Counted from the first letter of the stretch, positions 19,691 through 32,298 are shown. The stretch is DNA of 64,000 bases from Okapia johnstoni (GCA_024291935.2 CM044306.1:9250001-9314000), one strand, 5' to 3'. The notes: generated from the sequence alone by a model not told the origin. Translations and numbers: made by a program.

Positions 19691-20879
19691 ATCTTACCTT
19701 ACTTAGAGAAGGAATCGACACATTTTATCTAATAAAAAGGAGAACTTAAAGACAGGTTTGGGTAATCAAAGGGAAATGAGGTCAAATTTCAAGGTAGTAA
19801 AAGAGACAAAGTCATAAAATTTTTTCCTAAAAGTTTGGTTTAGAAAAATAAAGTTAACATCTGCTTTCAATAAAAGCTGAAAACTAGAAAATAATCATTT
19901 AAGAACCTCAAGCTTTTTCCTAAAACCTGGCAGTGGTAATACATGGTCCAGCTGGACTTCTGCAGTGGTTTCTTTCCAGTGCTCACACTTTCAATCTCTG
20001 TCTCCAAGGCTGTTTCTGAAAGGGTCTCATGAACTGAAAGCAGAGTTGGAGCCAGCATGACAAGGAGAACCATGTTCCACCTCTGGGTTCTCGAGAAAGG
20101 AGCCCTCCACTCTCAGGGTGAGCCTGGGAGCTCCCGTCCCAGCAGACAAACCCCACCATCATTGGTGCCCTTCTTCCTCCCAGGTGGGGCGAGCGCTCCC
20201 CCTCCCCAAGCCAGCTGCCATGTGGGCACTGCACAGCAGTGCCACCACACCCCTTCCCTCCAAAAGAGAGGCTCAGTGGGGACCCGAGGCATGTAACTCA
20301 GTTCCCTCTCACTTTACTCACCTTCCTAAAACCTATGTGCATGCTGGCCCTTTGTAAAATCCTGAATATTTCTGCAGACTGAAACATTCACCCTCAGCGT
20401 GACAGCTGGAACAGACTCCCGACAGCAAAATAAACAAGGGACTCCAGTTCCTCTTCTATGTGCATTTTTGGGAAGAGGGCTATGCGTACCAGGGGAAGGT
20501 TCCCAAGTTTTTAATGAGTAAAATAAAAACTCCAGGGGTGGGTTGGGAGGGGGATCTCTCAGATTTTGCCCCTCTGTTTTCTGTCCTCCTTTTTTTTAAC
20601 CTCATCCGAGCAGGACCATACAAATTGGTTATTAGCTTACTCCTTAATCAGGGGCCTATAGGAAACCACACTGAAGGCTGAAACCTCTATTAGAAGAAGC
20701 TACTGGAAAACCCTAAGAAAAGAGAGCAGAATGCGAAACCACAAGACATGCAGAGAAGCAGCCGCTGCACACATCAGGCTTGCCTGGCTCCGGGGTGGGA
20801 GAGGCCAGAGTGGGAGAGGCCAGCAGCGGCGCATAATAATAATAGAGGGATTCGCACTGTACAGGAAGCTCCACACGGT

Positions 20880-21350
20880 GGGCTCACCCGTGCCACCCAC
20901 CCAGCCTCTTACCCAGGGCGAGTCCCCTCTCCGGTGTCCCCAGGATCCCGGCAGCCCTGGGGCAGCGACGTCAAAGCCCCGGCAGGTGGCAGCTGTCCGC
21001 CTCAGAGGCCATGGTGGCCCGGCACCGCGACTCCCCAGTCCCAGGCCCCCGGCAGCTCCCCCAGCGCTGGGTGGAGGCAGGGACGGAGCCCCCGTGGCAT
21101 GTGCGCCGCACTGCCCGGGCAGAGGCGGCAGCCAGGCAGGGACACAAAAGCTGAGCAGAAACTCGGGTGCGGAGGAAGTCGATCCTGGTGGGGAAGGCTG
21201 GCGTGGTTGGAGATGGCCGCGGAGCTATCGCCAGGCTGACACTTGGAGCCTGTGCTCAGTCCTCCAGGCTTATTTCCATGAATGCAATTACAGCGCCCCG
21301 CCCACCGCGCCCCCACTCGAGGCCTCCGAGGGGGAGGGGACGCGCCACGA
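20880..21350. promoter_or_regulatory. Intronic CpG-rich block, candidate internal CYTH1 promoter
   Basis: About 470 bases are strongly GC-rich with about 35 CpG by my hand count, against very low CpG in the flanking intron. GC-box-like sequences occur at about 21295-21303 (GCCCCGCCC) and 21331-21345 (GGGGAGGGGACGCGCC), and a CRE-like TGACGTCG lies at 20967-20974 on the minus strand. Read with CYTH1, the boxes lie upstream of possible splice donors CCTGG|GTAAGAGG (near 20912) and CACGG|GTGAGCC (near 20887). An internal promoter with an alternative non-coding or short-coding first exon is an inference. The block could also be an enhancer or a random GC-rich patch. Confidence 0.5.
20971..21012 (-). 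other. 13-codon ORF with ideal Kozak start in the CpG-rich block
   Basis: On the minus strand GGGCCACCATGGCC opens a 13-codon frame (MASEADSCHLPGL) that stops at 20971-20973, upstream of the donor candidates. If the block is an alternative first exon, this would act as an upstream ORF before cytohesin coding exon 2, with Met60 or Met68 as the next cytohesin starts. It may equally be chance. Confidence 0.3.
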
Positions 21351-22213
21351 GCCTTTGCTCACAGGCTGCAGCAGCTTTTTTCTCCCCCTTGGAAGCAAAA
21401 GGCTGGTGGTGGCTTCCCTGGGAGGATGTTAACCCTTACTTAAGATGCCTCTCCTCCCTGAGTGGATAAACAGGAGGGTAGGATCCAGACTCAGCAGAAG
21501 GCCACCTCTCCTCTCCCCCTACCCCCCGACTCCCACCGCCAACAGCGTCAGCAGGCAGGGATGCTGACCTGGCTGCTCCAGTGTCCCCCCCACGCCCCAC
21601 CCCTTCCAGTCCTCTGCAGCCCTAAGCCCCTCGTCTCCAGATGACTTGCTCCAGTCTCTTACTAAAACGGCCTGCCTCCTACTCAGGCCACAAGCACCAG
21701 AGTCTCCAACCCAGCGTGCAGGTGGGTCTAGGACAATACCATAAGACGGCTGGTGACAAGAAACATCACTACAGCCTGAGAGGAGTGGCTGTCCAACTCG
21801 AGGTGTGAGGATCACCAAGGGCATTGGCAGACACTCACATTGGGGACCTCAGGCCCCAGACCTGGAGTCTGGAGGCTCAGGACCCGTGTTAAAGCAGAAC
21901 ACGGGGCGACTGCAGCCCGTGTCTGCTGACTCCTCTGGGAAGCACTGTCTTTACTAATAAGGGAAGAGACCTAAGGAGTAAAACAAGTGCCAAATACACG
22001 ATGAGAAAGAGAGAAGATAAACCACTACACTAGATGAAGTTCTCCGATCTCAGCACTACTGACGTTCTGGGGCTCCTTCTGTGTGGGAGGGTGTCCTGTG
22101 CAGCACATTTCACTGTACCCTGGCCTCCACCCACTGGACACTGGCAGCATCCCACCCTACCCCCCGAGAGGACAGCCCCACAGGCTTCCAGACATGCCAA
22201 ATCTCCTGCAGGG

Positions 22214-22235
22214 CCCCCCCCCCCCCCCCCCCCCC
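22214..22235 (+). repeat. Homopolymer C22 (G22 in the CYTH1 transcript)
   Basis: An uninterrupted run of 22 C follows GCAGGG. In CYTH1 pre-mRNA it is a G run able to form a quadruplex. Its length is likely variable and assembly-sensitive. Confidence 0.9.
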
Positions 22236-22679
22236 GCCTAAGAACCACCGCTCCAGACACACAACAAAAAGAGGAAAAACACTAAAAATCCCACACTCTG
22301 GCCTGCCTTCCAGTGCTCAGTCCTCAGGAAACTGCTGATAGAAGGCTCCCTCCCTCCACTACACTAACATGGGTTCCTCATCACCAGGACAGGGTCACCA
22401 GACGTGACCAACACTTAGGCTTTGCAGCCCAGCCTGTCTTTAAAGAAACAGTCACAATATGAAAAATTTTATTTTTGTGTCATAAGAGTTCTCATCTACA
22501 AGAATCATACCAAATCTATGAGAAATAAACCCTAAAATTGTGAAATCTCGGCTTAAAGCTACAAAAGAAGACAAGTTTTCAACAAACATACCAGCTGAGA
22601 GTCCCTGCTAGATACTGGGTCTGGTAAGCAATCACACACCACCTGGCCCCAGGGAGACAGGTTTCCAACCTATCCCATT

Positions 22680-22950
22680 TCCTTCTTGTTGTTCAGAGGC
22701 TCATCCTCCCCAGCCATCAAGACCACCTCTTCCAGGAAGAACTCCCTCAGTTCACACAAAAGAACCATCACTAAAGGCCTTCTTCATCCATACGATCTCC
22801 TCTGAACATGTGTGAACCATGAAGTTTACCACCTGGTTGGACACTGTCCTGTTTGCAGGGGGGGTTCTGTCCATGAAATGAAGCTCTTGCCTTCCAGTAA
22901 AATATAAATATTCTCACAGCACTCTGCACAGTCCTAAGGGCTACATCCCC
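22680..22950 (+). repeat. Possible L2-type LINE 3' piece
   Basis: The segment ACCACCTCTTCCAGGAAGAA followed by CTCCCTCAGTTC resembles the 3' end of L2 elements. It is diverged and the limits are approximate. Confidence 0.45.
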
Positions 22951-23787
22951 CTTTTTGAGGTAACATCAAAATAGGCACACGTACCCTCCAGGAATCTAAA
23001 GGTCCCAGTAGGTGGATCCTGACATCACTTCCTGTGCACGACTCAGTCATAAGGCACAGGCTCGCTGTGGCGTGTCCTGAACCCACCAGCTACAACTGAG
23101 CAACAGAGGATCCACCGCTAGGGCTGAACTTGCAATGTGTAAACTGGCAAAGACCTCAACGTGCCTCCAGGCCAGACTCGCTGGCAGCAAAGCCTACACC
23201 ACAGTCAATTCTCTGCACAAACAGTATGATCCGAGGAAGCAAGGAGACAAGAAGTGACAGGGAAAAGCTACCGACAGGAAGTCTGCAGTGTAGCCCGCCT
23301 CATATCTACAGACAAATCTCAAGTAAATAGCCCCATAATCAAGTTTATGAAATCACAGCGATGATTGGAGAAAAATACTGGGCACACAGTAGTAATCTCA
23401 GGAAATCTACCAACAGAGAAAATAAAAGCTTTAAAAAATTACTTTCTCAGACTCATAATCCAACAATCTTTGGGGGAAAATAATGGTTACCACCCATAAA
23501 CTAGGTGTTCTATTACTTCCTGTAGAAGATACAGAGGCAGTTAAGACACGGGTTTAGCCCCCAAAGAGCTCCTATGTTACTGTTCCTTTTAAAGAAAATG
23601 AATCAAGCAGCAGTTAAGTGCCAATGGGACACTGGTGACAGGTGCTGTGGGGTCAGCAACAGCAAAGCCAGCAGCCAGGTTGTCCCAGGAGGCCTCATGG
23701 GAGAGGGCACACGAGGCTGGGGACAAAGGACAAACGGGGATACAGAACAAACTGGAAACTCCTGGAAAAGCTGCACTAGTCAGAAAT

Positions 23788-23868
23788 GGCGTCCTCTGAA
23801 TCTGGCCTGAAGACATCCGACCGGTGTCTGGGTGTCCTTTGAGTCTGGCCTGAAGACAACATCTGACT
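23788..23868 (+). repeat. Imperfect direct duplication of about 30 bases
   Basis: GAATCTGGCCTGAAGACATC and GAGTCTGGCCTGAAGACAAC, each preceded by GTCCT and followed by a CTGAC/CCGAC-like end, repeat with a short spacer. This is a small local duplication. Confidence 0.75.
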
Positions 23869-25046
23869 GTTGTTGGACAGGTGGTGAGGAAGAGTCACAG
23901 GGGGTGTGGGGGCACCAGGAGAGAGGGATGGGCAGCATTCCTGGGGTGACCAGGGAGAAGTGACAGGGACACAAGGCAGTGAAACTTCAGCTCAAGAGTG
24001 GGGGCACAGAACTAAGTATCTTCTGCCCCCTGACAGCTTAGAGCTTCCACGGCCACCCACTTGCGCTTAATTCCACAGACAACTCCTGAGAGGCGATGAA
24101 TCAGTGTCTTTCAATTCATCAACATCACAAACTTGCTAATCCTACGCATCCCCAAGCCCCACATCCTCTGGGCAAAGGCCCCAGGCCAGCGGGAGTCCTT
24201 GGTATCTAAGCACTCCCACCTCCCCAGCTTCTGAATCACAAGAAACTCAAGCATGGAGTTTCAACCATTCTACTCCATTCCTTCTGCTTTAAAGTGCTAA
24301 GTTATTCTTCAGTAAAAGCTAGGAGCATAAACACTTCTTCAAAGAAGCGAAGACTGCCTTCTGTTCCTGCTCTGAGAAGGGCCGGAAGCAGTTGAGAGGG
24401 TAGCAGTTCCCAACTCTAACCTCAGACTAGAAAAAGCTGGCTTCTGGTGCCAGACATCAACCCTTCTCAGAGATGCCCAAGGTCCAGAGAAGGTTCTCGA
24501 GGTTTGAGAGAAGCCTGAGAGGAGCTGGAGGCACTGACCCAGGCCCCCGCTCTCTGGGTCCCAGCAGCCCTGAGTCCACTCACAGGCAGCAAAGCTGGGG
24601 CAGGCAGGCAGCCGGACTTCCAGATGGGGGCCTACTCCCAGCCCCAGCACGGGGACTCATCCCTGCGGGGGCTACTCTCGAGTCCTCTCCCTCCTGCCCT
24701 TGGCAGAGGGTGCAGCAGAGCGGGAGGAGACTGCGGTGGGGGGAAGAAGGGGAGGAGGCAGGAGGCGGGCACCTCCGCCCATGGAGACCCAGGGTGGCTC
24801 TGTGCCCCTCCACCGCCAGCTCTGGGAGGCAAGCTGACCCAAGAGAGGGCATGGGCCTCCTCCGTCTAATACAAACAGATCCTCACTCTATTCTACCCCC
24901 AAAGACCAGCAAATTCCCTGCAAGCTAGCGTGATTATTATGGCTGGAAAAAGCCACCAAGAAAACAAGAACGATCTGAGCACAGGCAGGAGGACCCCAGT
25001 GGGGGAAGGCGGTCCTCAGTTTGCACATCGGTTTCTAAAAATACTA

Positions 25047-26400
25047 TTTACATGACCAACAAGAGTTTTACAGGAAGGGTGACGGATAAAACGATATTAA
25101 AGTTCACATGGAAAATGCATATGTGAATAGCACAGGCAACTACAAAGAGGAAGAAGGGCAATGTGAGAGAGCTGCTGACAGAGACTAAAGTGAGGTGAAG
25201 TGAAAGTCGCTCAATCGTGTCCAACTGTTTGTAACCCCATGGACTATACAGTCCATGGAATTCTCCAGGCCAGAATACTGGAGTGGGTAGCCTTTCCCTC
25301 CTCCAGGGGATCTTCCCAACCCAGGGATTGAACTCAGGTTTCCTGCATCGCAGGCCGATTCTTTACAAGCTGAGCCACTTAAAGTGAGGTGTCAATAATC
25401 TGAACTTCCAGCAATAGAGAAGGAAAACAGCAGAAAAGAAACTCAAGAAATACTAAAACACTTCAAGTCATGAAGTCTCATAAAGAAAGTATTTTTAAAA
25501 GATACAAAAATTTAAAGAAAAATAGGATTATTCAGTCAATGGTGGTAAGGCAATTAGCTACCCATTTGAGGGAAAGCTAAACTGAATGCCTACCTCATTT
25601 ATATCAGAATAAATTCTAGCTGAATCAAAGATTTTAATATAGAAAAAGAAACCACAGAAATTCTAGAATAAAGCATAGATTAATATGGTCATAATCTCAG
25701 AGAATCTGTTCAATTTGCTATAATAAAATGAAAGCCTTCAGAATGGAAAATAAAGTTCTATGAGCTAGAAGGCAAACAACTAGGACAACAAATGTACAAA
25801 ATCTATGCCAGAGGGCCAACCTCTTTTCACAAGGAGAGCACCATACAGAGCAGTAAGACAAAGAGACACGAGCCGTGAAGGACGTAAAAGGCAGACCCAG
25901 AAACACGATGCGCAGACAGGAAGGACGCTTTCAACTCTCCAGTTAAAGCAGGGACGCCACACCGCCTCCCGAGAGCCTGGCAGAAACCAGCGTCTGCCAA
26001 GGGTGTGAGGGCCCAGGCTCTGCTTCGGTAGCGCAGACGGTGCAAGCTTTGTGCAATATTTCTCGATTCAGCAACTGCATCTGAGAACTTACCCAACGGA
26101 CATGCTCTCAAAAGTGCAAAAGTGAAGGCTACTTACACACAATTTGGTCGTTAAAAAGAGTGAGCTGGTCACAGATGCCAGCACAGAAAGATCTCCCAGA
26201 CATGGTACCACAAGAAGGAACAGGACACCACGCATGTGACACCGACGCTGGGAAATGCACAGATCCGAGAAGGATGCGCTTGAAACTGTCGACAAGGACC
26301 CTCTTCAGAGACAAGAAGTGTGGATAGGGAATGAATGGAGGCAGTGATGCCGCACTTTACACCTTTCTCTTTATCTGGATCCAAAACTAAGGCAAAATTT
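25047..26400 (+). mobile_element. Old L1 ORF2 3' end and 3' untranslated region, split by a SINE
   Basis: Motifs AAATTCTAGCTGAATCAAAG, AACCACAGAAATTCTAGAAT and CTATGAGCTAGAAGGCAAAC match the C-terminal part of L1 ORF2 at the nucleotide level. Sequence typical of L1 3' ends follows to about 26400. All frames are broken. The Bov SINE at 25198-25379 interrupts it. Confidence 0.65.
25198..25379 (-). mobile_element. Bov-tA-type SINE with 12-base target-site duplication
   Basis: The tRNA-like end (GTGGCTCAGCTTGTAAAGAA on the minus strand) and Bov-A body are present. TAAAGTGAGGTG flanks it at 25186-25197 and 25380-25391. It is inserted into older L1 sequence. Confidence 0.9.
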
Positions 26401-27791
26401 TACGCTGAAATCTCTATTTAGAAAAGAATATGGAAATGTCACCAGCCAATTACCCCAAAACATTTGCTCAGCTTACGCCTAAGTATTTCTTTTGTGGGAG
26501 GAACATACTTGGAGTCCTGTTATATATAATGCATGTGAAATCCCTGGGGGGAACTATACCATCATGCTGTGTTGTCTATGTAGGATTCCACTGGATTTCT
26601 ATGAATCAGAATCCTGAACTCTTAGCAGAAGAGACAAAGAAGAGACTCAAGATGTCAGAAAGAGAGGAAATGCAGAAACAGTCACTAACTTGGAAAAGAA
26701 ACGTGCTGCATTTTTCTAGGTCAGAAGTTAAGCTTTCATGATTTCTCTGTATGGTAGGAAGGAAGACCATACAAAAGTCAAGAAATTATCTTCAGAAGAA
26801 GGGAAGGCAGTGGCGGGGCGAGTCCTGACCATGAGCAGAGCTGAGGGCAACAAGCCTGACTTCTGTGTCCATTCTCCCTGGTGTGTCACACCCAGCACAG
26901 GCTCAGGAGGAGGACGCGTGGGTCCCGAGAGCAGCAAGCGCTGCCCAACGCCAGCCCCGGGGAGGCCCACGTGCCCTGGGAGCCAGGGTCCCACAATCCT
27001 GTGGCCCCTCTGCACTAGTGACAGTCCCAGCTGCAAGGTGAACCATCTGAATCCCCATGAGCGGAAGCTCTTCACAAGGTAACAGGAGAAGACAGAAGCT
27101 GTTACAAGAATCTTTCTAAAAACGAAATCTCAGCTTGGCTTCAGCAAACGGAGAAGCAAAGCCAAGAACAATGTAAGTTCAGTAAAAATGCCTTTGGAAG
27201 GCTGTCAAAATGCAAGGGAAAAGTGAGAAATGGATACCATATAAAATGTGCAGAAGGTCTAGCCCTCTACTTTTAAGGTAACCAACAGCAAACTATATGT
27301 AGATCCAGTCAGCCCCTCCCCACCACCACCAACACACTCAGCAAATCTTCCAGAGCCACGGGGAGGGCTGGGCGGCAAGGTCCTGATGACTCCTGTCCAG
27401 ATCTACCGCATCTCCCTTGCCCTCGGCTCTGCAGCCCACTCTACAGGCTGGGGGCTGCTAAAGCCCCAGTCCTGTGTCCTGCCAAGACCACATTCCCTGC
27501 CTGTTCTTTCCACAATGCTGGCTCCTCAGACAACTTCACCCGCTGCCCTCCACATCCCACCTGCCTCCTGGACGCTGGGTCCTGACCACCGACAGCCAGC
27601 CCTATGCTTTTATTGTTCCACAGCAAAGAGAACTTGGGAGGCTGTGGAAAGCCTCACATGACAGATAAAGGTCCACTCTTTTCAGAGCAGAACCTGAGCC
27701 TCATTTCTTCAACCTCCTTCATCAAGAAGAAAGGGGAGTCCTGACCCTCTGTTCAGCGTTGCAGGCACTCACGCTGGTGTGCTCCACAGAC

Positions 27792-27833
27792 AGCCTATGA
27801 AATCCAGACCAGAGCCTATGAAATCCAGACCAG
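27792..27833 (+). repeat. Perfect 21-base tandem duplication
   Basis: The unit AGCCTATGAAATCCAGACCAG (21 bases; last base G at 27812) repeats immediately once. It is short and recent, since it is identical. Confidence 0.9.
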
Positions 27834-28943
27834 AGAGAGGCCCCTTCAAAACTGGTCCTGGCAGATGGTGATGCAGGTCTGCTGAGATCTGTGCTTCTTA
27901 CAATGCCAAGAGCTCTTGCTTAAAAATAAAGATGTAACCATTTTTGGTTCCGCAAAATACAAACTCAACCTGTGAGGAAGGGAGTGGGGAGTATCTATGG
28001 GATGTGCACTTATAGCACCTCTGCTTTCCGGATTAAAACTCCCCTCAGCCTCAGCAACCTGCCCAGTGTGAGGCTGGAACAATGGCAAGGGCCACATTGA
28101 GAGCGTGGGATAAGGGGTAAGTTACCACCAGACAGAGTATATTTTAGATGCAACCTGAAAATCCAGTGTCCTAAGGGAGAGACACTCTACTTAATTCCAT
28201 TCTAGTCAGTATGTTTTCCTACAAATAATACTAACTTATACGCACATAAGATCCACGGCTTAAAATCTTTTTTCACTTCCATTAATTGAACTTGACAACA
28301 AAGCCCAATTGTGAACTCTGCACACTTCCTGACAATGTATGCGGTGTCACCTCCGATTTAGAGATGAGGTAAGATTCAATGAGTATAAATAATCTAGGAA
28401 CAGACCAAGTCCAACTCAAACTCACTGGCTGAGCTGTCAGCTCTTTATTTTCTCTCCCCGGAATAATCGTGCCACGTCAGCTCAGCACTCACTGCGCATC
28501 TGCACATGCCAGCCAGCGCTGGGGTTAGGATTTAAAGAGCTCAACCCTGCCCTGCGTGGAACGGACAGGCCAGCAGGGGAGGCAGGCGAGCCCTCAGCAG
28601 CGCCCCACAGCCAGGCTGCTCAGGACTCGGATGAGCCTCGGAGCCTGGACTTGAGGACGGACACAGATGCAGAGAGAGTGTGGATGCACATATCACGCGA
28701 GGGGAGGAGGCCGCGGTGGCTGAGTGCCTGGGGACAGTGAGCACAGCTTCGGTCAGGGCCTGGGGCACCCGGCAGAGAACCTGAGCTGTGCCGGTGAGGG
28801 TCTCATGTCCCCCTCAGCAGGGAGCTGGGATCCGAGTCCAGAGAGAAGGTTCAAAGGCAAACCAAGGGGGGGTCAAACGTTCAAAAGGTAATAGCTAAAA
28901 ACAGCCTCAGGCAGCTAAGAAAACAGAGCTCAATTCAGTATAA

Positions 28944-29044
28944 TGGTTAAGTCTCACACACCTGCATAACTGGACACTATCTTACACACGTGTGCATAAC
29001 AGGACACTGGTTAAGTCTCACTTACACGCACCTGCATACCTAGA
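28944..29044 (+). repeat. Local duplication rich in ACAC and CTGCATAAC
   Basis: GGTTAAGTCTCACACACCTG at the left recurs as GGTTAAGTCTCACTTACACG at the right, with TGCATAACTGGACACT and TGCATAACAGGACACT between. This is a degenerate two- to three-unit tandem repeat. Confidence 0.75.
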
Positions 29045-30223
29045 GTGGAACTTGATGAGTGTAAGTAAGAGGGAAGGACAGAGGCAAAGCCATGTCTGTA
29101 ACTGAAGGACTGCAGACCCGCATGCAGCAGGTAAGAGCTGAGTTCTTTAGAGACATTTTTTAAAACTTCATTCCCCTGTGTTGGGTAATCAATGCAGCTG
29201 TGTGAGACGCACACGCTGACACCTCCCCCGCCCTCCTGGGGTGCTGGGGACGGCCTGGGGAAGTCCATTTGCTTCCCTCACTTTCACACATGCCCGATGC
29301 CATTTCTGCCATCTCATCTCAGTACCCAGGGGCAATTATCTTAGCAACACTGCGCCCCCCACTGTCTCAAACAGACAAGATGAAACATTCCCCGGGCGGG
29401 GCGGGGGCACTGAGGGAAATGGAGAACCACCCATTCTGAAGACTACTTTTTCAAAGCAAAGCTGCCCATTAATCCCATCTCTAAAAATTGATTTCTAAAT
29501 GCCCTAGCCCTACTCCCATCCATGAATCAAGGGCACACACACCGAGCAGTTTATGTTGAATATTAAAGCCTCTAGGATGGCCAGAAGCCGACGGCATGGA
29601 AACTTCGATTCTGACTTTAATGTGACTGTTAGCACCACCTCAGCGGGTCTGAAGCCAGGCCACCAGGAAGGAGCAACAGCAAGCAAGAGGGAAGAACCAG
29701 CTCAGTGAGCAGCGGTCACCCTCTGCCCAGGCCGGGCCAGTGCACCCCTACCACCCCAGCATCATCCACCAGTGTCCTCCACTCTCACAAGGGTCCACTT
29801 TTGAGCTAGAGACCTTGGCTACCAGGGACACACCTTTCAGATACAAAACCTCCCATAAGGGCAGTTCAGCCCTGACGGAGAACTGCTTCACTGTCATCCC
29901 CTCCTCACATGCCAGGTGTTGTCAACACCAAATGCCCCTCTCTCCCATAGGCTTTCACACACAGTATAGCTTTCCGAGCCACCCTGTGGGGTATGGTCCA
30001 CAATACTGTCTGACACAAAGATGGAACATCAAAATACATTTTATAGTGAACCAGATAAGGAAAAAGATAAAAAGGACCCCTAAAGTTTATTATCACTTTC
30101 ACAAAATCCATTTTGAAAAATAGCTTAATATTTATTTCTGACTTATTCATATCATCCAATACCAGCTACAAACCAGTATATATTTTGCTTTTTGTCTTAA
30201 AGGCACTAAAACATGGCCATCTG

Positions 30224-30686
30224 GGATTTTCCTGGTGGCCCAAGTGGATAAGAATCTGCCTGCCAATGCAGGAAACCCGGGTTGAATCCCTGGTCTGGGA
30301 AGATTCCACATGCTGCTGAGCATCTCAGCCCATGCACCACAACCACCAAAGCCTGAATGCTCTAGGGCCCTCCAGCCACAACTAATGAGCCCCTGTATCG
30401 CAACTACTGAAGACTGTGCACCCTAGAGCCAGCAAGTCACAACTACCCAGCCTACGGGCTGCAACAACTGAAGCCTGCACACTTAAGAGCCTGTGCTCCG
30501 CAGCAAGAGCAGCCACCACGAGGAGAAGCCCATGCACCGATACTAGAGCGCAGCCCCCGCCTGCTGCGACTAGAGAAAGCCCGTGTGCAGCAACAAAGAC
30601 ACAGGGCAGCCATAAATAAATAAATAAAACGTGGCAGTGTGTATATGTCAAAAAAAAAAAAATCAAAACCAAAGCAAACAAAAAAT
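30224..30686 (+). mobile_element. Long CHR-type SINE with target-site duplication
   Basis: It starts with TTTTCCTGGTGGCCC, has a tRNA-like B-box region (GGGTTGAATCCCTGG) and repeated CCACAACTA/GCAACTACTGAAG modules. It ends in an AAATAAATAAATAAA tail and A-run. ACATGGCCATCTG (30211-30223) and ACATGGCTATCTG (from 30687) are the flanking duplicates. Confidence 0.85.
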
Positions 30687-31257
30687 ACATGGCTATCTGA
30701 TGGAAGTCTCACAGTAAAACATACACAGATCCCCACACAAAACTTCAAGACATTTGAGAGCCCTGAGCTAGAGTGCTTTAAAGCCAGTTCTTCTGCAAAA
30801 GCTTCTGGGATTTAGAATCCAGAATTTGTCACCCCTTGACTCATAGCTTCACTGTTTACAGTGTGGGTATGGAGAAGACAAAAGAAGTTCCCTAGACTCT
30901 GCAAAGCTTCAGTCGTTACCTAATACCAAAAGAGGAAGATTAAACAAGTACGGATATTCCCTCTGTTACATTTTTATTTAACAAAAATGGTTGTTATTCA
31001 TCCTGAACCTCACGGTTACTATGCATCCTCAGGTTACTTTCAAACCTGGTCTCTAACATCTTTCCTTTTTTAGTGTCACACTCACTCTGGTGTACATGCA
31101 ACTTTCAGCGCTTCAAAGACTGTTACTCAGACTCAGGAAGTCAGACACCATCGCCAAGGAGGACGGCAAATGCCACCAAGACACACCCAGGGCGGATCCC
31201 CAACGAAAGGCAGAGTGGGGCTGGGGGCTGGGGGACACTTTCAGTTTAAAAACACAG

Positions 31258-31286
31258 TCTCTCTCTCTCTCTCTCACACACACACA
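31258..31286 (+). repeat. Compound microsatellite (TC)n(AC)n
   Basis: About nine TC units run straight into about six AC units. This is a typical polymorphic compound repeat. Confidence 0.9.
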
Positions 31287-32039
31287 AGCAAGAGCCTTTC
31301 AGTTGGTACTCCTCAAGGGGCTGTAAAACTGGCGTCACACAACACATGTTGTCACATGTTGATCAAGAGACCTAAACCTCACCCCATACACCCAGGCCAG
31401 GACGGGGACTCACCATCCTCTTGTTCGGTTTTAAGGACCATCTTGTCTGTCACAGCAGGACCCTGAAGGCTGCTGGGGTTTGTACTTCAAAGGAGAGCTC
31501 AGACTGCGACTCTGTGGGAGGCAGGGCCGGATGGGGCGGGAGTACCTGTGGGCCGTCCAACACTGGGACAGCTCAGGGCTGCTTCCTGGACTGAAGGGGA
31601 ACTCCCTGGCCATACTCCTGGACCAATCAGCCTCCATCTACAGAGGTGTCACTCCCAGTTCACGGCAACCACCCAGTTCCTGAAGTCAAGCTCAAGGAGC
31701 ACCCTAGAGGTTAACCACCTCCTCCCTGGAAGCAGTCTGAGGCTGGAGTCCAGTGAGGAACAGCAGCACTTCTGGTCTCAGACTCACCCCAAGCAACAGA
31801 CAGAGCTGGCGTTTCTCTCTTCACTTCCCAAGTACTTCCTTAGGACGAAATCACTTAAAAACCCCGGGTTGTCTCACAGTGAGGTAACAGCGCATTTTCC
31901 AAGGGCATGACTAAGAGATCATAATCATTACAGTATGTTATGAGGTCGTGGGATAAAAATAGGAGGCAGATTTTAGAGGCAAAAAAAAAACAAACCCCAA
32001 AACAACTAAGGGCATCATTGCCATATAAGTTCAATTTCA

Positions 32040-32240
32040 TCCCCACTCTGTGTTCTAATATATTGCACCAAACTGTTCTTTTCTGCATACTCTTAATATA
32101 TTCACGACACATGTTTATTGTTGAAATTAGATTATAGCAGTGGGGAGGGTCCCTTAATCCTATCACTCAGGGATAACCACTGATGACATTCCAGTATATA
32201 TTCTTAATATTCGTCCAGATTTTTGTTTTCTATATTATAT
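32040..32240 (+). repeat. Old AT-rich mammalian interspersed repeat
   Basis: CCTATCACTCAGGGATAACC, CTGATGACATTCCAGTATAT and a CGTCCAGATTTTTG end resemble the same class as the sequence at about 7140-7625. The family is not named. Confidence 0.4.
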
Positions 32241-32298
32241 TCTCATTCTCTTTTACATATTTAACTCTTTATATATATATATCAATATATCTCTCATT

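Noticed and set aside
20731..21432. A 233-codon plus-strand open frame through the CpG-rich block
   Set aside because: The high GC content suppresses stop codons. The translated sequence is low-complexity (Pro, Gly, Arg, Ala) with no recognisable domain, and overlapping frames are equally open.
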